Assembly: GCA_014925825.1 (NCBI GenBank)
Contig: JACGCK010000112.1
Coordinates: forward strand, 92,429 to 156,428
DNA length: 64,000 nucleotides
Direction of reading: 5' to 3'
DNA from: Pholiota molesta
Lineage: Eukaryota; Basidiomycota; Agaricomycetes; Agaricales; Strophariaceae
Shown here: one piece after another, positions 11,001 through 23,196 of the stretch
How positions within the stretch are numbered: position 1 is the stretch's first letter
Layout of the letters: each line of letters begins with the position of its first letter
The notes under the pieces: model-generated
The model's input: only the letters and a program-made list of their open reading frames with translations
Database searches by the model: none
What the model was told of the DNA's origin: nothing
Made by a program: the position numbers and the translations under genes

Positions 11001-13156
11001 GGGATCGGCATACGTGGGGTTTGGCGAGTGAGGATTATAGCCTCTGGGAGGAGCTCTTGCAGTATACGACCGGCAAGGCGCTCGATCTCGGTATAGACTC
11101 GACCGTCGTGCTCGACAAAGTTTCGTCTTTCGTGTCGTCCTTCCAAACGCCCGGCGCCTCGCCGGCCTCGGGGCTGCGTCTCATCGACCTGCTGCTCTCG
11201 AACATCGACGCGCCGGAGATGCGCGAGCTGCCGACGAGCATCCTGGAGCACACGTCGGAGACGATGCGCGCGATGTACCCGCTCGAGCCGCGGTTCCGGC
11301 AGTTCGGGATGTGGATGATCCGCTCGCTGACGACGGTCGTCGAGCACTGCCCGCGCGAGCTGGCGCTGGCGCTGCTGCAGGCGGTGGAGGACGGGCTTTG
11401 TGTGTGGCTTGCGGATGCGCGCGGGGTGTGGACGGAGCATGAGTTTATGTATGATGTGCGTTGGTGTTTTTTGCCTGGTGTGTGTTGGGTGGGTGCTGAT
11501 TGTTTTGTTTTTTGGGGGTAGATTGTGCCGCTGTATCAGCATATTGTTTTGAAGATTCAAGTTCTGCCGGAGAGCTTGGATACCTTGAATACTACTGGAA
11601 CTATTATGGATTCTATTTTCCGTCATAGGACACCAGCTCCTGCGGTCGAAAGCTTTACAGACTTCTGGAACCTCATCTATACTCGCATGTCCCCTCCAGC
11701 GGAGGGATGGCCAGCGCCCATCCGCCATTGCCTCGGCGCTGTTGGTATTCTGCCAACAGAAAAGGACCTGGTACAGGAAGCCGTGGTCACTGCTCCTGTG
11801 TCCCCTCTTGCGCCCGCTTTCCTTGTTCGGCCATCCTCTCCTCGCACACCGGTTTCGTCGTCGTTCTCTACGCCGCCGACCGCTATCATCCGACGCGAGG
11901 CCCTTTCGCGCGTGCAGTCGCCGCAGCGGCCGCAGAAGATCTTTGGCGCCTTCCCTATCATGCCGTCTACGCCGCCCTCGCCCGTCAACCAGCGGCGTGC
12001 AAGCGGTGGCGCGTCGTCGGTGCGGCGCACGCCGCTCTCCGCGATCCAGCTCTGTGATACGCCGTCGAAGCGGAGGAGGCTGATGTGTGCGGATGCGGAC
12101 GCGGACGACAAGGAGAATGCGCTGTGTGCGGGGAAGATCCCGTCTGTTGCGGAGCGGATTGCGGGTCTGAATGTGGCCGGCGGGCGGAAGCGCCGCTATG
12201 AGGAGGTGGAGGAGGCGGGTGAGGAGGAGACGCCGATTCCGAAGACGCTTCGCGGGAAGATGAAGCCGCGGTCGAAGCCTGTTGCGAAAAACCCTGTTGC
12301 GAAAAAGCCAAGACTGGTATCACCGGCGCCTAGCACTGCGAGCGCCAGCAGTAATGAGAGCGAAGATGAGCGGACGGTGGAGGCTGAGTTGACGGCGGCT
12401 CTCCGGTTCCCTTCTGTGCAAACGGAGGGGGAAGACGGCTTCTTCTCAGCGCAGCAGGCGGATATTCCTCAGAGGACGAGAGGGAAGGGGTTGCGCGCAA
12501 TCGTTGCCTCCGCGGCCGCTCAGCAGGCGGTCCCGAGTAAACGAGAACACACACAAAGTCTCAGTAGCCGGTCCCAGTCCACAGCGGGACAAACTCAAGT
12601 CCGCAAGATCGATTTGTCGAAGATGAGTTTGAGAAGGTCGACGAGCATCCCCGAGGCGCTTCTGAACTCTGTCAGCGGCAGAAAGAGGAAGCACGGAGGA
12701 AGTGACGAATGCGAAGGTTCGAACAAGCGCGGCCCTATTACCCATCCCGTGGCTGGCGTCCGCATTGGCCCCCCGCGCCATGCCAAACGCTCCTTTTCGC
12801 TGCCCTCCTCTGATTCCGACCTCGGCGGCACGCAGCCCATGTCCTCGGACGACGACCCGCATTACGGGCAGGTGACACCGCATAACATTATTTCGCCGGC
12901 GCCGTCGCGCAGGCCCGGCAGCTTTGGCGGGCGGAATGCGACGTCATCGAGGCGGTATGTGTCGCAGCCCATCTTCAGGGAGCTTTTTGGGGACGACGAC
13001 GATCTTCCTGGGAGTGACGATTCTGTCGGCGCGTCGAGCGCGTCGGGCTCGGATGTGGAGTCGCCGACGAAGTTTGTGACGCGCCAGCTGCAGAGGTCGG
13101 GTTCGTCGGATGCCCTTTTGAAGTTCGCGTCGTCGTCAGGTAGTTTGACAGCGTAG
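8078..13156 (+). CDS. rif1: Rif1, telomere and replication-timing regulator (HEAT repeat, PP1-binding)
   Basis: My model has exons 8078-8813, 8881-9116, 9170-10219, 10273-10677, 10719-10945, 11002-11455 and 11522-13156, about 1,580 residues. Residues ~85-1100 are helical HEAT-type repeats as in Rif1 N-domains (e.g. LRTQACHALGGFV). Both PP1-docking motifs lie near the N-terminus, where fungal Rif1 carries them: an RVxF-type RSVVW (32-36) and SILK (65-68). Rif1 recruits PP1 to chromatin to oppose DDK at late origins and acts at telomeres and breaks. The last ~450 residues are disordered, with SP/TP sites, basic patches and two KEN motifs. The 41-bp gap 10678-10718 restores frame but has no branch point. 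It may instead be one base lost from the G run at 10689-10693. Confidence 0.85.
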
Positions 13157-14742
13157 AACTGCAGGTGTTTTTTTGTTTTTATCTTTTCATTTGTTATGTC
13201 GTTGCTTTCTAAGTTATAGCTTATGTACAATACCCTATGCTGTCAAAGAATACCTATATGAATTCATTGCCCACATATAACGATTCTCTTACAAAAATGA
13301 AGACTCGAGTGTGCTAGGTAGGATTACGCAGTAGTACTCAGGACCTGAGGAAAGCTAACGAAGCCTTGTGAGTACAAATCGGATCCATATGAACTGAGGA
13401 GACGTGAGCCTGAAGAAAAATCAACAAACAAGGAGATCGTATGATGTACATAAGTAGTAAGTAGGGTATGTAGATGTTGACTTTTGCTGCCACTCCGAGC
13501 GTCAAAGTCGGGAACCTTGAAGGAGCGTGTGAACGGGCATTTTCGGAGGGTGTGCTCCTCCGATACCCTTTGAAACTCACCTCTTCATCATCAAATAGAT
13601 TATAGTTTGGCAACTGCAACATTATATCTTATCGTCTGCTACTTATGTCGTGTCTTTTTCTTTTTTTTCTATGTCACTCTCGGCAAGTAACGATCACCCA
13701 TGTCTCCCATGATATTGCTGAATTTGGTTCATGATCAATCATCCCATCACAATGCCAAGTATGTACGTAGCGATATCGCTCTGATAATCTGGTATCTTTG
13801 CCGTGTGTCATTTATCGACATTGAGTGATTTATAGACATCTTCAACGACTGTTGATTTATCTGAGAATGTTTGAACTGGTTGTCAGTGGTACTGTAGACA
13901 TTTTTGAAAGGTTAGTAGTTCAATTGAGCGCTATCAGGCGCTATCTCATGGAAGGCTACTGAGCTGATTGATTACATCGTGATTCTTGATTCGCTAACCT
14001 TTTCAAGTAAATATTACCCAGGGAGTTTACAGACTAGACTTGAAATACTCTGTGCACGCGAAGACGGCGGATTAATATCATTTCGCCTTCAATATGCCGG
14101 AGTAAATGGTCTGCGGAATACTAATAACCTGATCAGTGTCATTACAGCTGTAAGCGATGCTGGCGGCATCTCACGCGTCACGAAGAGAATAAGCCATCCA
14201 TATGGTACCGCCTTAGATTCAAGCACAAGTTGACAATCATAGCAGCTCGTAGCTCAGCGCTCAACGTTCAGCGCTCATCTGGCCTTCGATGCCAACTCGA
14301 CTATCAGACCCATCACTGCAGAGCACTGCAGTCTTTCCATTCTTTCGCCTAAGTATATGTACATACTTAAGTAATAGACACTAAAGTAAGTAGTATTTGA
14401 TATAAATAGGTCGTATTCGTATCCCGGTCAAAAATAGCCGCACAATCTTCAGGTTTAATAATACTATTTGCCCGATGGATTGCGGTCGACCGACATACAA
14501 AAGGCGACCCGATACTCTAAATTTCACCTCCCTCGGCTTTCTTTCTCAACTTCGGTGTCCTCGGCCTTCCTTCAGGTTATTCTTCTACCACAACGGAGGA
14601 CATAAGCCTCGTTTCCTCTGCATCGATCAATTTTATTCCTTTCCCTCCTGTCTTTACAAATTGGAATTACTCCCTCCTACTTCACTAATTACTCATCTCG
14701 TTTCCTAATAACCGCGATAAGATAGCAAAAAAGCTGGACAAA
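13157..14742. other. Intergenic region without a supported gene
   Basis: About 1.6 kb. At 14248-14275 there is a short run of the GCTCA/CGCTCAA motif that is expanded at 19,623. Nothing else stands out. Confidence 0.5.
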
Positions 14743-16853
14743 ATGTTAACCTCTTCCTCCATACTTCGGACCGTTATTTCTCTTGGTGCCCTCTCTGCGC
14801 TTGTTTTTCCGGAGGTGATTGCAGACCGAACAACAGAGGCCGGGGAAGCTTCAATTACTGGTCAGTTTGAGGCTTAAGTTATAGTGTGGTGCTTCGGTGT
14901 ACTAATTCAAATGATTCTTTTCAACTGTTATAGATCCCTCTGAGGAATGCACGTCCTATGGCTACACTCCGGTCACAAACGCACTACCAAATTTTCCTAC
15001 CATAGGCAGTCCTGCCACTATTGTCCCAGGAGACACGGCCGCAATGGCAAAGTGGGCCTCGATCCAAGGCAGCGTGCCGAATATTGCGCCCAAGGTACGT
15101 TTATAAGCACCTAAATAATAGAGACTGGTACCAACGTCCGACGGATTGTTTTCTGATTGAACTAGGGTACTGTGAATGGTGATTTTAGTGGCGTAAATTA
15201 TACACCAGACGATCCGGACTGTTGGTGGACGTTTGATAAATGTGTTACACCGAAAGCGCCGGGGTTGTTACCTGATATCGCTACGATGCCTGAGGTAAGT
15301 TTATCGCCACTGCCATTGAAAAAAGATTCTTCGAATAATACTTATTCCTTGACAGCCTGAAACATTGGGATACGGTTTTGATGACGGACCGAATTGCTCG
15401 CACAATGCTTTCTACGACTTCCTTACTTCACAGAATCAGAAAGCCAGTAAGTCGTCTAACTTCAAACTGATATATAGTTCAAATTTCTCATTGGACGCCA
15501 CAGCCATGTTCTACATTGGGGGCAATGTAATGGACTTTCCGTTAGAAGCTCAAAGGGCTATTACAGATGGTATACTCAAGAGTTAAATTATGGACTGGAA
15601 TACCGACTAATGTTCGTTTTTAGGCCATGAGGTTTGTGTTCGTGAGTAAGCATCTTTCAGATTATTTGTGCTTTCTGACGAATATCGTCCGGGATGCATC
15701 GATGAAGATACATGGTCGCATCATTACAGTAGGTGTTTATTTGACTATATGGGAAGGTTTTCTCAAATTCGTACCAGTGACCTCATTCCAGAGTCAAGAT
15801 GCCTTTGCCGAACTCTATTACAGTTAGTATTCTTGACTTCCCTTGAGCTTCTGGCTGCTTACTCTCTTTACAAATTTGTAAAGCTGTAAGAGCAGATGCT
15901 ACAAAGCTATTGATCGATATTTTAAAATTTCCATCGACCACAGATGCTTGCAATTAAACTGGTCTCTGGAGTAACGCCAACATGTTGGAGGGTGAGCATA
16001 CTCCTGTTAGCCATTTAAACAGACTCTGAAAAAGTCTTCCAGCCCCCATTCGGAGACGTTGATGATCGAATTCGCGCCATCGCAAAGGGTCTAGGGCTTC
16101 GCACAATCATTTGGTCATACGACTCCGATGATTGGCAATTTGGTGCCGAACCCAACGTAACTCAGGCTACTGTCGATGGCAACTACCAGACTATGATAAA
16201 CGACGCCAATAACGGAAAGTTTGCAGATGTGAGTGTTGATATCGACGCAGGGCTTCAAGCTCTAAGATTCTGCGCACTGGGGTGCTTATCATGGATTGAT
16301 TTTAGGCTGGCACGATTATTCTGGCTCATGAATTGAATAATTTCACCATGAGTGAAGCGATCAAGTTCTATCCTATCCTTAAGGCAGCATTCAAGGTTGG
16401 TTTGCATGATCCCCTACACCCTGACACGTTCTTCTCACTTCAAATGTGATAAACAGAATATCGTTCCCGTCGGGGTTGGCTTCAACATCTCTCAACCCTA
16501 TCTGGAAACCAACTATACCCTGCCCTCGTTTGCACAATGTCAGTCGTATTTTTGTATCTATTTTTAGATCGTATTTGATGATAGCTTCATTCTTCTACAT
16601 AGACACGCAAGGCATAACGACGCTGGCTGCTAATTCTACGACTAACACTGCCCTACCTTTTGTTACTCTCCAATCATCAACTTCTGGCTCGCCTTCTACC
16701 CAGACCACAACTTCCACTTCCGCCTCGACTTCTTCGTCCACAACTACGGCCTCAAAGTCAGGCGCTCGTTCGCTGCAGTCAGAACGGAATAAGCTTTGGA
16801 CTCTGGTATTTGGACTGACAAGCGTGATGGCGACGGGTGTTTTGCTGGTTTAG
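14743..16853 (+). CDS. GPI-anchored chitin deacetylase (CE4)
   Basis: Fourteen exons: 14743-14860, 14934-15094, 15166-15294, 15356-15446, 15504-15569, 15624-15641, 15708-15728, 15778-15822, 15884-15885, 15944-15991, 16043-16228, 16306-16395, 16457-16538 and 16603-16853 (435 aa). A signal peptide comes first. NodB/CE4 motifs are in order: GYGFDDGP (catalytic Asp pair), HTWSHH (metal His), CWRPPFGDVDDR, YDSDDW and ILAHEL. A Ser/Thr tail and the C-terminal hydrophobic stretch WTLVFGLTSVMATGVLLV indicate a GPI anchor. The enzyme converts wall chitin to chitosan at the plasma membrane or wall. The Thr of the conserved ELYYT motif is completed only if a 2-nt exon (CT, 15884-15885) is spliced in. 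Without it the frame hits a stop. Confidence 0.82.
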
Positions 16854-17521
16854 TGGTACGGAAGACATGTCACGGACTGAAAATTCCAACTCACTCGCGA
16901 TACTTGCGGACTAAAGGACTTATTAGGACACTCTTACTATCAGTATTACACATGACTCAACATATTAGACGCTCTGGACACCTGAAAGGTGATGGGTGAC
17001 TTATTCGATTACATTTTAGATTGGTTGAGCAAGTCATCTTATTTTATCATTCACAACGATAATGAACTAGTAGCACATCGAGCATTACAACTTATCATCG
17101 ATCTCAAACATCACCTGCCTCTGCGCGTCGCTGCTAAATTTGCATGTCGCCCCACAAATCGTAATAGTATGTACCAATGCGCCGCAACCACCTCTGGACG
17201 CAAGTTCTCGTCAAGCTACAGCAATTTCAAGGATAGAGCCTGAGATATACTATAGGGAGGACGAGGATGCCTCGCCATGGCAGTGGCGACTACGAAACAT
17301 GAGTATGCATGAGCTGGAACGCGGTGTTGCGATTTTGCGCAAACCAGGAAGCTATGGTGAATTGACATCAGAGCCTGATTTCATCTGATGCCCTTTCGAT
17401 GGACGAAGTAATATTGTGTGTTACATTTCGTGTAATTTTTCAAAACGTCTATATGAATTTACTTCTTATTCTCTTGTGGATGCAAGTCGCGCTATGTGAA
17501 TGCATATAATGTATAGAGGAC
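16854..17521. other. Intergenic region without a supported gene
   Basis: About 670 bp between the convergent chitin deacetylase and kinase-like genes. Its end near 17,378-17,400 (GATTTCATCTGATG) already matches the flank of kinase copy 4 (32,711), so the segmental duplication starts here. Confidence 0.5.
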
Positions 17522-19165
17522 TTAACGTGAGGTAATGAAGCGTACTGATTGCCATATTGACCGAGGAAGTCGTATGAGCCTGAAGAAGAATAGGCGAATA
17601 GAAGGGATGAAATAGGAAGGTAAGTATTCACTATAGCATATTGCTCGAAGAATCTTTGTCATAAGAGGTGTTGGTGGCTGGCGATATGCTGCCCATTTTC
17701 GCTGGAAGTCCGCTGGAAGGTATGACCATCGGTCATACTTATCGTAGGGTGTATGCCATTCTGGTTTCGGATCCTCCTTCATGTTCAACTGATCTTCGGT
17801 CAAGTCAGCCCGCATCTGTTCGAAAAAATGGAGAGCTTCAGCTGCTGTGAAGCGATTGCCTATGTCTCTCGTGGTCATTTTATCGAGAAGGGGTGCCAGC
17901 ATAGGAATGTGTCGTGTATAAGGCTGTCAAGGTCAATGAGCCGAAGTAGAAGCCAATGCAATATATTACCCTTACCTGATAATGCTCGCAAAACACCACG
18001 CCCAATGTTCCAACATCAAAGGCGAAGGGGTTGTAGTCGAACTCTCCCTGAGCAGTATCATACGGATGATAGCCTGACCCATCAAATGAATCTCGGTAGG
18101 GTCGCTGGTAGTCTTCCTTTCTTATGTTGCGGGGTACCATGATCGATATGTTGAAATCCATCAGTGCATACAAGAGTTTTCCTTGTTTCCGCAATTCGAT
18201 TCCGTGAGAAGGACGATTATAACTGGAATATCCTGACAGATCTAATATTGCATTATCATCATCAAAATGATTTACAAGTGCGTTCTCCATCTTCATGTCC
18301 TGGATGTTGTAATAAATTTCAATAGCCCGATGGACGGGAGTAACAAATGTTACTTACTCGATGGATAATATTGTGTGTATGCAAAAACGCTAACCCCTGC
18401 AAAGAGTGGCAAACTTTTAGCGAGTTACGAGGGGTAATGTATATTCGACTACTTACCTTGAGCATTGAATGCATAATATGAAGAATTTCGCGCATAGTAT
18501 GGTTCTTTGGTTCGGTAATATGGATGCCCCACCTTGACGTTCTTGGATAAGAATACGGTTTCTTGCGCATAGGTACGAATCTGAACTCACCTCGGCATAA
18601 CTGCCAACCAAAAACCTCGGAATGGTACCAGATCTAATATAGGGATTATGCAGTTTTCTTTGAGTGTGTCGAATCCTTGCTCGCGCAGAAAGCAAAGAAT
18701 GCGATACTCTTCACTGTCGTCGAGGACCAGCTTTATAGCGACATGCCGCCGTTCTGAATCTTGTGCATACACCACTTTTCCCTAGTGATTGCAGCAACGT
18801 ATTATTTAGAATGTAATGGATTGATTTATTGAGTACTCTCACCGAAGAATCGTAGGCACAAAGCGGCCGACTCTTTTTCGTATATGGACGTGCATTGTAG
18901 TGGGCATAAGGATAGTTGGCTTGAGCAACTTCGTCAAATGGAATTGCTGGTACCGTTGATGCGTCTGGGTGGTTCTCGATATATATACGTTTGTATAGCG
19001 TGTATCCGCGACTAAGAAACCATTGAACGATTTCTGGATCATCCCAAAAGTCCATAACCTTGTAGTATATGTCTTCTGAGTTTCCTGTCGAGAGCAATTT
19101 GGCCAGGATCTGCGTGGTTTCGACAGAAGTGATGAGCTGGTTCATTTTGGATAGTTCGAGTGCCT
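17375..19165. repeat. Segmental duplication, copy A (partner 32,705-34,480)
   Basis: The kinase-like gene and ~100 bp of 3' flank match the block at 32.7-34.5 kb almost base for base through exons and most introns. Differences are scattered substitutions and a few small indels. Both blocks have the same orientation, about 15.3 kb apart. Confidence 0.85.
17522..19145 (-). CDS. Protein-kinase-like protein, copy 1
   Basis: Exons on the minus strand: 18843-19145, 18591-18781, 18457-18532, 18358-18396, 17976-18299 and 17522-17923. The N-terminal part has WFLSRGYTLYKR and IPFDEVAQANYPYA. A kinase-like core follows: VAIK lysine (RHVAIKLVLDD), HRDMKMEN catalytic loop (split by an intron after HR), DFN where DFG is usual, and FDVGTLGVVF as the F helix. 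No glycine-rich loop is visible. Lys, catalytic Asp, Asn and metal Asp are all present, so activity cannot be ruled out. The C-terminus is aromatic/basic (SYFIPSIRLFFFRL) and could lie on a membrane. I take it as a member of the large, poorly known kinase-like families of Agaricomycetes. Its substrate is unknown. Confidence 0.7.
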
Positions 19166-21078
19166 TCAATGGGCAAAATATTCAGAATGGGGTTCAGCAC
19201 GGTAACTTGTACGATTTCACAAAGACAAGCACGTACTGGAGGTGCCTGACCACTGCGAGGAGGAAAAAGTTGATGTTGGAGACGTATAGTGCCCCCGCGT
19301 GCTGTGATACAGTGATCTCAACATATACTCACTTATTTAAGGCAAGCACGGGGCTATAATTGCTGGGGTGAAAAGGTCCGATGGCTGGGTCTCATGCAGA
19401 TCTCATGAGATATCCATTCTGGTGCTTGGTAGCGGCTGGTAATGGGTACACTATGATGAACAGACTTGGAATAGTCACCTCTTACATTGAGTAGATTTAC
19501 TTAGCAGAAGAGGAAAGAGGTGGCGCAACACCAAATACCAATAAACATTTACGCTCATCGCGTTGTCCACCGAGTCGGCGCTCGAGAGTCCCTTGTGTCA
19601 AGGTTAGTCCATGTGTATGGCGGCTCAGCGTTCAACGTTCAGCGCTCAATGCTCAGCGCTCAATGCTCAGCGCTCAATGCTCAGCACTCAGCGCTCAACC
19701 CTCAGGCGATCAAGCTCAAGACAAGTCTCAGCGTCCACTCTTCAGGCTTGCTAAATCTACTGGTACTGGCAACCGTTAGTGCGATTGCAACATTCACTCA
19801 AGTGTACTCAACGCCCTATTCACGACCGCCTGCTTTCCTATCTGTGCCTGTGTCAACCAAGTGTCTGCTATTAGCGGGAACAGTGCCTCTCACTGATCAT
19901 GAACTCGATACCCCAACAGCTAGCACTTCTGCTCGAAATTGGAACAAAGGAGGCATCGGGTCCGGGTCCATATGCGCAGAAATACTTATTATCGGTGCGT
20001 CCACCGATCAGATTATATTCCTGTATATTTGATTGATTACAATGGGGCAATGATATGCTTACCAGTCTCCTTTTCGTCCCATTCATCGCATCTGCTCCCA
20101 TTCTGTTTTCAATGAAGTTGGCGATGGGGTCACGACGCGGCAATCTTCAATGCTTGTCATTCCCATCGGAGAGACTCTTGAGTCATAGATGATTCGAGCA
20201 CGCGGCTGGTCTCTTCGATTCTTAATTTCATTGGCTGCTCCACTGTTAGTCCATCTATTCTTCTGAAACGGAATCCCTTCTGTTCAGCGAGACTTTTGTT
20301 CCCTGTTTACGCGTGTAAGGTCACGATTCAGAGATACCAAGGTGCTCGCGGTGTATAAAGATATCAAGGTTGGCTAATCACGGTATCATATTCTGATCAA
20401 CCATGACGCTTGTTCAGGCTTCTTTTGGTGTTCTCTGCTGCCATCGCCCTTCTTGATCTGTGGTGGAATGATTTACAATTGATCCCAGTATCACAGACAC
20501 GCTACCTGCTATTCTCTTTCGAAATTGCCGCCGTCACACGCAGGGACCCTTTGTGGTACTGGAGGAATATTGATTGCTTGCCTTTCGATGCCTCCATGCC
20601 CACAGATGCGCCCGTTATCAACCAGCGATGGGATAAATACTCAAGCAGCTCAACCTGTGTCGGCTTCTCCTATGTAGTATAACTAATTTACACACCCGCA
20701 GGCCAGGCAGCTTTGCTGATGGAATACTTTGTCTAGCAGGGTGCCATCGTTTGACCACTTATCCAAAGGGAGTTTTTTTGAGACGACTTTCCTGTCAGCG
20801 ACGACTCCTCCAACCCTTCGAGTGCATCGGACCAAGATTCAGTCACCATCCTACGACTTATGATAGGATAGTTGTAGAATAAGTTGCCTTCTTCCGGCGC
20901 GCTCTCGATATATACATAGATCGCCAACGTAAACCGGGTTCAGACCCTGGTATCTTAATCTTGAACTTTATGTTACATTCCTCTCAGTTATAACCAATGC
21001 GATACACATGGATACCCATCTAATACTCTAAGACATGAATACTTAATTGTGCCGTAAGGTATCCACCATATACGGGAG
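19146..21078. other. Intergenic region with low-complexity repeat, no supported gene
   Basis: About 1.9 kb. A 170-codon frame (19520-20032) runs through the CGCTCAATGCTCA repeat and has no family signal. The segment around 20,525-20,580 weakly resembles 31,670-31,700 (shared GGGACCCT.TGTGG), which suggests an old duplicated remnant. Confidence 0.45.
19623..19706 (+). repeat. Short tandem repeat, unit ~14 bp (CGCTCAATGCTCAG)
   Basis: Five to six imperfect tandem units made of alternating GCTCA and CGCTCAA words. A shorter copy of the same words occurs at 14,248-14,275. Confidence 0.75.
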
Positions 21079-22722
21079 TTAACGAAGGGCAAGGAAGGCA
21101 GTAAATCGTAAGAATACGGAGCGAGGAAACGACGTGAGCTTAAAGAAAAACCAACGGGTAGTAGGTATAAATGGGGTCGGCAACCACTGCTTGAAATATA
21201 TTGTCCTGAGCGCTCTCGTTATGAAAGGCGTTCGCGGGTTTCGATATGCAGCCCACTTTCTTTGAAAGTCTTCCGGGAGGTCCTCCCAGCGATCGTACTC
21301 ATCATGGCGGATCATGATTCCCTTCGGATTCGGATACTCTTCCAGTGTCAGTTGATCCTCAGTTAGCGCCAAATACATATCCTCGAAGAATTGTAGAGCC
21401 TCTGCTGCGGTAAAGCGGCTCTTTACATCTTGGGTGGTCATTTTATCAAGTAAAGGCGCCAGCATATGGATATGCCGCGAGTATTGCTAATCCAAGTCGA
21501 TGAGTGGAAGAGAATGATGATTGATGCAGCAGGATTCCTCACCTGAAAGTGATTGCAGAACTCCACTCCCGTAGACCCTACATCATATGCAAAAGGGTTG
21601 TAGTCGAATTCCCCCTGGCTCGTATCGTATGGTTGATTGCCCGACCCAATGAATGATTCTCCGTAGGGCAGTCGATAGTCTTCCCTCTTGATGTCTGGCG
21701 GCGCCATCAGCGATACATCGAAGTCTATCAATGCGTATATGAGTTTTCCTTCTCGTCGCAATTTCACCTGATTTTCATTAATCAACACTGAACCATCATC
21801 AGAAAAGTGATTTATGAGCAAATTGTTCAATTTGATATCCTGTATATCTGGGTTATTAGTATCATTTTATTTGACGGACACAAGTACTTACCCGATGAAT
21901 AATGTTGTGGGCATGCAAAAACGTCAATCCCTAAAGCAAAAGGAATTGTCGAAGTTAACCAACCACAATTAAAAATATAGAGTTTGCATACCTTCAATAT
22001 CGAATGCATCACATCAAGGATCTCGCGCATGGTGTGGTTCGATGGTTTCGCGACGCTGCCCCCCCACCTTGAGTGGTCGAAAACAGTGTACATGATTCCT
22101 GCAAAGGCATTGAGTCAAACCTTGGCATAACCACAAATAAAAAGTCATTAAACGGTAAGAAGTCCAGTACCGGCAATATGCAGTTTGCTCGAAGTATCTC
22201 CGGCCCTTTGTCGTGCAAAAAACGTAGAATGCGATACTCCTCCCCATCAGCTAGAATCAATTTTATGGCAACATGGCGAAGTTGTGAGTCCTGGGCATAT
22301 ACAACCCGTCCCTAACAGTCGTGTATAAGCAAAATCCAATAGTGATATTATTCAATACTGCTCACCGATGTTTCGCTTGTGCGAAGTGGCATTTCATCGA
22401 GATCAAATATCGTTCCATTATGATACGCATAGGGATAACTACACTCCCCTGCTTCGTCAAACGGAAGCGTTGGTGTTGTCGAGTTCAATCGCGACCAGGT
22501 ACGGTGGTACAGCGTATATCCGTGTTTGCGAAACCACTCGATGATGTGTGGAGAATCCCAAAACTTCCAAACGGCATCCCAATCCTCGACATCTTTCTGT
22601 TTGAGTACTTCTTTCATCATCGTCGTATCTTCTTGACGAAGAGCGAGATTTTGGTCCATATTTTTCATTTGAGCTGCCAATAGGGGTGCCTGAGGCATGT
22701 CAACATTTGGTTGAAAAGACAT
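21079..22722 (-). CDS. Protein-kinase-like protein, copy 2
   Basis: Minus-strand exons 22366-22722, 22122-22311, 21992-22067, 21892-21930, 21543-21839 and 21079-21486, with introns at the same positions as the other copies. The N-terminus is longer (MSFQPNVDMPQAPLL) and the protein is the most divergent of the four. Core residues are kept: RHVAIKLILAD (Lys), HRDIKLNN (catalytic Asp and Asn) and IDFDVSLM (metal Asp, with Asp replacing Gly of DFG). QGEFDYNPFAYDVG matches the other copies. Intron 2 has a GTTTGA donor. The C-terminus again ends in an aromatic/basic helix (TRWFFFKLTSFPR). Function is not known. Confidence 0.68.
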
Positions 22723-22762
22723 AGGGAGATATTATTCAACGTTTGGGTTCCAAACTTCCACC

Positions 22763-23160
22763 GCCGCAGTGATGGGAGCGAAGATGAGAAGACGCAGGTG
22801 GAGACTGAGTTCGCGGCGGTTGTGCAGTTCCCTTCTGTGCAGGCGGCGAAGGGGGAAGACGGCTCCCTCTCGGAACGACGGTCGTACGTCCCAAGAGAAC
22901 AAGGGGAAATGGCTCGCGCTCTATCGTTTCATCAAGGCCGCCGTACAGCAGGCAATGCAAAGTGAAAGAGAAAACGCACAAGCCAGTCCCAGTCCACAGC
23001 GAGACAAGACCGCAAGATCGATGTCGAAGATACGCTTGAGAAGGTCGACGAGTATATCCGAGGTGTTTCTGAACTCTGTAAGCAGCAGAAAGATGAAGCG
23101 CGGAGGAAATGATCATGAAGAAGTTGAACAAGCGGGCCGCTACCAGCCGTCGTCGGCGTA
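22763..23160 (+). pseudogene. Decayed fragment of the rif1 3' end (fragment 1)
   Basis: Matches rif1 from about 12,345 to 12,740. Shared words include GAGCGAAGATGAG, TTCCCTTCTGTGCA, CCCAGTCCACAGCG and GAGAAGGTCGACGAG. The translation switches frame: GSEDEKTQVETEFAAVVQF in one, then RLRRSTSISEV and NSVSSRKMKRGG in another. It starts ~40 bp upstream of the kinase copy 2 start codon and runs in the opposite direction. The source lies within one exon, so the fragment cannot show whether it arose through RNA or DNA. Confidence 0.8.
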
Positions 23161-23196
23161 CCATCCTATCCCAACCTTGTCCCAACCCAATCCTCA

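Noticed and set aside
19520..20032. A 170-codon frame as a gene
   Set aside because: It runs through a tandem repeat and has no conserved features.
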